17,664 nt of DNA from DATFXF01 sp035258565. GTDB taxonomy: Bacteria > Acidobacteriota > Terriglobia > Acidiferrales > UBA7541. Every line of letters starts with the position of its first letter. Position 1 is the stretch's first letter. The translations under genes and the position numbers were made by a program. Shown one piece after another: positions 14,081-17,664 of the stretch. The notes beneath the pieces were generated by a model. The model saw nothing but the letters and a program-made list of their open reading frames with translations, made no database searches and was not told the DNA's origin. The DNA is taken from contig DATFXF010000059.1 in the NCBI GenBank assembly GCA_035258565.1, positions 1 through 17,664 on the forward strand, written 5' to 3'.

Positions 14081-14354
14081 CACCTCTATGGAAACACACC
14101 TGGAACTTCGCGCCCAGACTCTCTTCCGGCATCCCACCGATCCCTTTGGCGAACCCCGATCGTGTCAGGTTCCCTGAGCGGCACGAAAACCTTCGAGGCC
14201 GCACGAGAGGGGTTATCTCTGGCATCTCTCCCGGTGCGGCAGTAGCCTGGGGCCTTCGATTGGAACCAGCCAACTAGCTTCAGCGGCGGAGAAGGGAGGC
14301 TGCGATTGTGCATCCTTGGGATTTACTTCCGCCAGATGAGCGTCAAGGCTTGGC
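14081..14354. other. Intergenic region between fmt and rsmB with an inverted repeat
   Basis: This is the longest untranslated stretch inside the minus-strand series. It holds a perfect 7-bp inverted repeat, GCCGCAC (14198-14204) and GTGCGGC (14234-14240). On the minus strand an additional GAGAG/CTCTC pairing inside it, after a 3-nt bulge, would give a 12-bp stem with a loop of about 16 nt. A TTTT follows some 8 nt downstream of the stem, so a weak terminator for aroC-def-fmt is possible. I found no convincing promoter for rsmB, no coding frame with recognisable content and no RNA gene. A TTGACG lies at 14340-14345 on the minus strand without a matching -10. Confidence 0.45.
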
Positions 14355-15311
14355 TCAGGATTCTTTGGCGCCAAATCGCTCGCCGGGTTTCCGGCGAGCA
14401 CCGCGGGCAAACTCGACGGCTGGCAAGCGCTTGCGCCCTTCGAGTCTGAGAGCTTCGAGATGCAAGGCCGTCTCCTCGCCGCAGGCGACGTAGAGCTCAT
14501 CGCGGTGTTGGAGCAGCGTCCCCGGAGGGGTTTTTTCGCGGGCGAGTCCGCCCGAAGCCGGCGCCGGTCTTCCCCAGATTTGGCACTGTTTTCCCCGGAA
14601 GCTCGTAAACGCACCGGGCCAAGGATCGAGGCCGCGGATGCGGTTGTAAATCTGGGACGCGGCGAGTGACCAGTCGATCTTGCCGTGCTCCTTTTTCAGC
14701 ATCGGCGCGAAGGTGGCTTGGGCGTGATCCTGTGGCCGCGGTTTGATTTCACCGCGCTCGAGTCCGCGCAAGGATTCGACGACGAGCGGCGCGCCTGCTT
14801 CGGCCAGGCGACGCGCCACCTCCGGCGCAGTTTCGTTCGGGCCGATCTCTGATTCGGCCTGCAGAAGGATGGGCCCGCTGTCGAGTCCGGCATCAATTCG
14901 CATCGTCGTCAGGCCGGTCCGTGTCTCGCCATGGATGATGGCCCAATGGATCGGCGCGGCTCCGCGATACTTCGGCAGGAGCGATGCATGCAGGTTGACC
15001 CAGCCGAAACGCGGGATCTCAATCAGCCGCTGGGAAATAATCTGGCCGTAGGCAATGATCACGACCGCATCGGGCGCCAAGCGCTTGAAAAACTCGTATG
15101 CCGAATCGGACTTGATCTTCTCTGGCTGATAGACGTAGAGCCCCGAGGCGATGGCCAGGTCCTTCACCGGGGAGCTTCGGACCTGCTGGCCGCGGCCCCG
15201 AGGCCGATCCGGCTGTGTCACGACCGCCTCGACGGTGAGGGCGGGTTCGGCCAGCAGCTGCCGGAGCGCGGGGACTGCGAACTCTGGTGTCCCGCAGAAG
15301 ACGATGCGCAT
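14355..15311 (-). CDS. fmt: Methionyl-tRNA formyltransferase
   Basis: Fmt formylates initiator Met-tRNA using 10-formyl-tetrahydrofolate. The 318-residue product begins with the characteristic MRIVFCGTPEFAVPAL. It carries AYGQIIS, the catalytic set Asn106 and His108 in VNLHASLLPKYRGAAPI, and Asp144 in RIDAGLDSGPILL. The C-terminal tRNA-binding domain starts near RIRGLDPWPGAFTSF. Length and residues are standard. The ATG at 15311 matches the family N-terminus, with AGAG 8 bases upstream. A GTG at 15344 overlaps the def stop and has AAGG 7 bases upstream, so an 11-residue N-terminal extension cannot be excluded. It is tightly linked to def, whose product removes the formyl group that Fmt adds. 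Confidence 0.96.
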   Translation of the reverse strand: MRIVFCGTPEFAVPALRQLLAEPALTVEAVVTQPDRPRGRGQQVRSSPVKDLAIASGLYVYQPEKIKSDSAYEFFKRLAPDAVVIIAYGQIISQRLIEIPRFGWVNLHASLLPKYRGAAPIHWAIIHGETRTGLTTMRIDAGLDSGPILLQAESEIGPNETAPEVARRLAEAGAPLVVESLRGLERGEIKPRPQDHAQATFAPMLKKEHGKIDWSLAASQIYNRIRGLDPWPGAFTSFRGKQCQIWGRPAPASGGLAREKTPPGTLLQHRDELYVACGEETALHLEALRLEGRKRLPAVEFARGARRKPGERFGAKES

Positions 15312-15337
15312 CGCCTTGGCTCTGGCCGGAGAGCTTG

Positions 15338-15847
15338 CTACCACTCGCCGGCCTTGCGAAGCTTGCGAATTTTGCGGCGGATGAGGTCTCGCTTCAGCAT
15401 GCTGAGGTGCTGGATGAAAAGAACGCCGTCCAGATGGTCAATCTCGTGGCAAAACGCGCGCGCCAGAAGGCCCTCGCTGCGCATCTCGTAGGTCTTCCCG
15501 GTGGCGTCTTGCGCGCGCACGGTGACAAACTGTGGCCGGATGACGTTTGCCCGGAAGCCGGGTAGGGAGAGGCATCCTTCCTCCTCGCGCTGTTCGCCTT
15601 CAACGTGGATGATTTCGGGATTCGCGAGCACCAGCTTTGCTTCGGGATTCTTGCCCGAACTGACGTCGATCACCGCCAGTCGCAACCCCACGCCGATTTG
15701 GGGCGCGGCCAGCCCCACGCCCTGCACCGCGTACATGGAGTCGAACATGTCCGCACAGAGCTTCTGGAGCTTGTCGTCGAACTTCTCGACTGCCGCTGTG
15801 GAATTCTCGAGGACCGCCTCGCCGTACTTCGTAATGGGATAGATCAT
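15338..15847 (-). CDS. def: Peptide deformylase
   Basis: Def removes the N-formyl group from nascent proteins and is a metalloenzyme, usually with Fe2+ or Zn2+. The 169-residue product has the three diagnostic motifs: GVGLAAPQIG (43-52), EGCLSLPG (90-97, metal ligand Cys92) and HEIDHLDG (134-141, two His ligands and catalytic Glu135). The C-terminus is Lys/Arg-rich (KRDLIRRKIRKLRKAGEW). The start is the ATG at 15847, which gives the family N-terminus MIYPITKYG. The open frame reaching 16354 is antisense-like noise inside aroC. It begins 38 bp after the aroC stop and the fmt start lies 26 bp downstream, consistent with an aroC-def-fmt transcript. Confidence 0.96.
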   Translation of the reverse strand: MIYPITKYGEAVLENSTAAVEKFDDKLQKLCADMFDSMYAVQGVGLAAPQIGVGLRLAVIDVSSGKNPEAKLVLANPEIIHVEGEQREEEGCLSLPGFRANVIRPQFVTVRAQDATGKTYEMRSEGLLARAFCHEIDHLDGVLFIQHLSMLKRDLIRRKIRKLRKAGEW

Positions 15848-15885
15848 CAGGCCGCTTTCATACGGATGTTTCGTCGCCGTCCGGA

Positions 15886-17058
15886 TTAGAACACATCGAG
15901 TTGCCGCTGATAGGCTGCAAAGTTCTGCTGCGTTTCTCCGAGCGAATCGCCGCCGAATTTCTCGAGGAACGCCTGGGCCAGCACAAAGGCCACCATGGCC
16001 TCTCCCGCCACGCCTGCGGCGGGCACGACGCAGATGTCCGAGCGCTCGTACGCGGCTCGGACAGGCTGCTTGGTCACCAGGTCGGCCGTCTCCAGTGGCC
16101 GACGTAGTGTCGAAATTGGCTTCAAGTAGCCGCGCACGACGATGTCCTCGCCGTTTGTGATCCCGCCTTCGAGCCCGCCGGCGCGATTCGTGGAGCGGCG
16201 AAAGCGTTTTTGCGTCGCGTCGTAACGAATCTCGTCCTGCACCTCGGAACCGTAGGAAGTGGCGCTGGCCACGCCGGTACCGATCTCCACGCCCTTGACT
16301 GCCTGGATGGACATGACCGCGCGGGCGAGCCGCCCGTCGAGCTTTTCGTCCCACTGCGCGTGGCTGCCCAACCCTGGCACGACATTGTGCGCGACCACCT
16401 CGAAGATTCCGCCGACGGAATCGCCGGCGCGCAGCATGTGGTCCACTTCCTGTTTCATTCGCGCTTCGGTCGCGGAATCCACACAGCGCAGCGGTAAATC
16501 AAGATTGGCGCAGGCCGCCTGGACCTCCTCCCAGCTGGCGGCGCGCTCGAGCCGCACCTTGCCGACAGCGATCACGTGGCTGAGCACTTCGATGCCGAAC
16601 TCGCGGAGCAGGAGTTTAGCGAGTGCTCCCGCCGCGACGCGCGCTGCCGTTTCGCGCGCGGAAGCGCGCTCGAGCACGTAGCGCGCGTCGTGAAAATTGA
16701 GTTTGAGCGCGCCGGCTAGGTCGGCGTGGCCCGGCCGCGGAGCCGTCAGCGGACGCTGGGCCGTCTCCGCGCCGACAGCGTCCTCGACCGGGAGCGCCTT
16801 CTCCCAATTCGGCCAGTCACGGTTCTCGATGCGCAGCGCGATCGGAGCACCGATGCTCCGGCTGCGGCGGATGCCGGAGATCGCCTCGACGAGGTCTTTT
16901 TCGATTTTCTGCCGCCCGCTGCGTCCATAGCCGAGTTGGCGGCGGTGTAACTCCCCATTGATGAATTCGAGATCGACCACCAGGCCCGCTGGCAGCCCAG
17001 AGATCCAAGCGATCAGGGCCTGGCCGTGCGATTCTCCGGCAGTCACAAAGCGCAGCAT
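15886..17058 (-). CDS. aroC: Chorismate synthase
   Basis: AroC converts 5-enolpyruvylshikimate 3-phosphate to chorismate with reduced FMN, the last shared step of aromatic synthesis. The 390-residue product begins MLRFVTAGESHG (signature 1). It continues with GYGRSGRQKIEKD, RPGHADLAGALKL, YVLERASARETAARVAAG (signature 2 region), GDSVGGIFEV, the AVKGVEIGTG segment and TNRAGGLEGGITNGE with KPISTL (signature 3). It resembles the Actinobacteria/Firmicutes-like subtype of about 390 residues. The ATG at 17058 was preferred to a TTG at 17085 because it gives the family N-terminus and because the TTG lies inside the leader hairpin. There is no Shine-Dalgarno before the ATG. It is the first gene of the series and has its own promoter candidate. 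Confidence 0.95.
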   Translation of the reverse strand: MLRFVTAGESHGQALIAWISGLPAGLVVDLEFINGELHRRQLGYGRSGRQKIEKDLVEAISGIRRSRSIGAPIALRIENRDWPNWEKALPVEDAVGAETAQRPLTAPRPGHADLAGALKLNFHDARYVLERASARETAARVAAGALAKLLLREFGIEVLSHVIAVGKVRLERAASWEEVQAACANLDLPLRCVDSATEARMKQEVDHMLRAGDSVGGIFEVVAHNVVPGLGSHAQWDEKLDGRLARAVMSIQAVKGVEIGTGVASATSYGSEVQDEIRYDATQKRFRRSTNRAGGLEGGITNGEDIVVRGYLKPISTLRRPLETADLVTKQPVRAAYERSDICVVPAAGVAGEAMVAFVLAQAFLEKFGGDSLGETQQNFAAYQRQLDVF

Positions 17059-17064
17059 TCGGTG

Positions 17065-17086
17065 TTTGCGCGCGGCAGCGCGCAAA
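17065..17086 (-). promoter_or_regulatory. Perfect 9-bp GC-rich hairpin in the aroC leader
   Basis: On the minus strand TTTGCGCGC (17078-17086) and GCGCGCAAA (17065-17073) are exact reverse complements around a TGCC loop (17074-17077). The hairpin ends six bases before the aroC ATG. If transcription starts near 17087, as the upstream promoter predicts, it makes up nearly the whole 5' leader. It could protect the 5' end or control access of ribosomes; the sequence does not say which. Confidence 0.6.
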
Positions 17087-17093
17087 ACGCCGC

Positions 17094-17122
17094 ATTCTAC
17101 CGGAGCCGCTCGAGCGCGTCCA
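17094..17122 (-). promoter_or_regulatory. Promoter candidate for aroC
   Basis: On the minus strand TGGACG (17117-17122) and TAGAAT (17094-17099) are separated by 17 bp. Four of six -35 bases and five of six -10 bases match the sigma-70 consensus. Transcription would start near 17087, about 29 nt before the ATG. Confidence 0.5.
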
Positions 17123-17148
17123 GCGAAGCGCGGCCCTTCGAGACTGCG

Positions 17149-17185
17149 GGGAAGGCTTGACCTTCCCGAGAGCGAACGCTAGGCT
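17149..17185 (+). promoter_or_regulatory. Inverted repeat overlapping a weak promoter candidate for the mlaE-type gene
   Basis: GGGAAGG (17149-17155) and CCTTCCC (17161-17167) form a perfect 7-bp inverted repeat around CTTGA. It overlaps a plus-strand TTGACC -35 (17157-17162), which is 17 bp from TAGGCT (17180-17185), a poor -10. The arrangement could be an operator on the promoter of the divergent permease gene, but the promoter itself is only weakly supported. Confidence 0.3.
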
Positions 17186-17227
17186 TGCGCTGGCCCTGTT
17201 CCGGCGAAGAGGGCGGTTCCTAGTTCC

Positions 17228-17664
17228 ATGATGGCGAGCGACCCAAAATTTCTGACGGCCAACCAGGAACCTTCCGCCACGGAGGTCCTGCTCGACGCAG
17301 CGAAGTTGCGCGTCCTAGCGGTGCAGAACTATGTGCTGCTCTCCGTGCGCGCGCTCGCCAATGTTTTCACCCCGCCGCACTACATCGCCGACACCATGGA
17401 GCAAATGGACGTCATCGGCGTTGGCTCGCTGCCCATCGTCCTGCTGACGGGCTTCTTCATCGGTGCGGTAATGGTTCTGCAGAGTGCCGCGCAGTTTGAG
17501 CGCTTTGGCGAAACGACGTTGACAGGCGATGTCGTGGCGGTGGCCCTGGTGCGCGAGTTGGGGCCAACGATTACCGGGCTGCTGGTGGCCGGGCGAAACG
17601 CATCAGGCATTGCTTCCGAGTTGGGCTCCATGCTGGTGACCGAGCAGGTGGACGCCATGCGTGC
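17228..17664 (+). CDS. mlaE: MlaE/YrbE-family ABC transporter permease, C-terminus cut by window edge
   Basis: The frame stays open from the ATG at 17228 to the window end, giving 145 codons. The product matches the N-terminal half of MlaE/YrbE permeases: an amphipathic N-terminal region with a membrane-proximal helix, a membrane span with GSLPIVLLTGFFIGAVMVLQ, then the family signature ALVRELGPTITGLLVAGRNA and SGIASELGSMLVTEQVDAM. These proteins form the membrane core of Mla-type importers or exporters that move phospholipids between the inner and outer membranes. They usually sit beside an ATPase (MlaF) and an MCE-domain protein (MlaD), expected beyond the edge. An in-frame ATG at 17231 is an alternative start. 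The ribosome-binding site is weak (GAGGG about 14 bases upstream). It is divergent from aroC. Confidence 0.9.
   Translation, partial: MMASDPKFLTANQEPSATEVLLDAAKLRVLAVQNYVLLSVRALANVFTPPHYIADTMEQMDVIGVGSLPIVLLTGFFIGAVMVLQSAAQFERFGETTLTGDVVAVALVRELGPTITGLLVAGRNASGIASELGSMLVTEQVDAMR

Noticed and set aside
13157..14245. 362-codon plus-strand open frame
   Set aside because: Antisense to rsmB and running into the fmt-rsmB gap; no domain pattern and no ribosome-binding site.
15848..16354. N-terminal extension of peptide deformylase into aroC
   Set aside because: The extension overlaps aroC coding sequence in another frame and is not found in the deformylase family.
1..17664. CRISPR array, tRNA/rRNA gene, insertion sequence, prophage or toxin-antitoxin pair
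   Set aside because: I looked for regular repeats, cloverleaf-like sequences, transposase or integrase motifs and terminal repeats and saw none. The gene content is housekeeping throughout.

Overview
The window reads as ordinary core chromosome from a GC-rich, Gram-negative-type bacterium. My best guess is Acidobacteriota. This rests on a BamD-like lipoprotein and an MlaE-type permease (both point to an outer membrane), on the gene order, and on a response-regulator subtype I associate with Acidobacteriota and delta-proteobacterial groups. It is an inference from memory, not a search result. I saw no IS element, phage gene, CRISPR array, tRNA or rRNA.

Layout. At the left edge an unrecognised gene (1-251, minus, cut by the window) is divergent from a small DUF2007-like gene (297-572, plus). 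A near-consensus sigma-70 promoter for the minus gene lies between them. From 648 to 17058 there are fourteen collinear minus-strand genes. In transcription order they are aroC, def, fmt, (about 270 bp gap), rsmB, a PASTA-repeat membrane protein, rpe, a BamD-like lipoprotein, a receiver-domain protein with a long disordered tail, valS, nadC, birA, coaX, a coiled-coil protein of unknown function, and an rlmD-type rRNA methyltransferase. At the right edge a divergent MlaE/YrbE-type ABC permease begins (17228 to the end, plus).

How the genes fit together. def, fmt and rsmB form the classical translation-maturation cluster (N-formylation, deformylation, 16S rRNA m5C methylation). The following rsmB-PASTA-rpe order mirrors the Firmicutes order rsmB-prpC-prkC-rsgA-rpe, but here the PASTA protein has no kinase domain. 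nadC, birA and coaX form a cofactor block (NAD, biotin attachment, CoA), and a TGATG stop-start overlap couples birA to coaX. valS and rlmD add tRNA charging and rRNA modification. The BamD-like lipoprotein and the Mla permease concern the outer envelope.

Regulation that can be read from the sequence: good promoter candidates precede aroC, valS and the left-edge gene, with weaker ones before the receiver protein and mlaE. The aroC leader is almost entirely a perfect 9-bp GC-rich hairpin ending six bases before the ATG. I did not find a recognisable undescribed multi-gene system. The best leads are the kinase-less PASTA protein in the PrkC position, the atypical receiver protein, the aroC leader hairpin, and the unknown coiled-coil gene.
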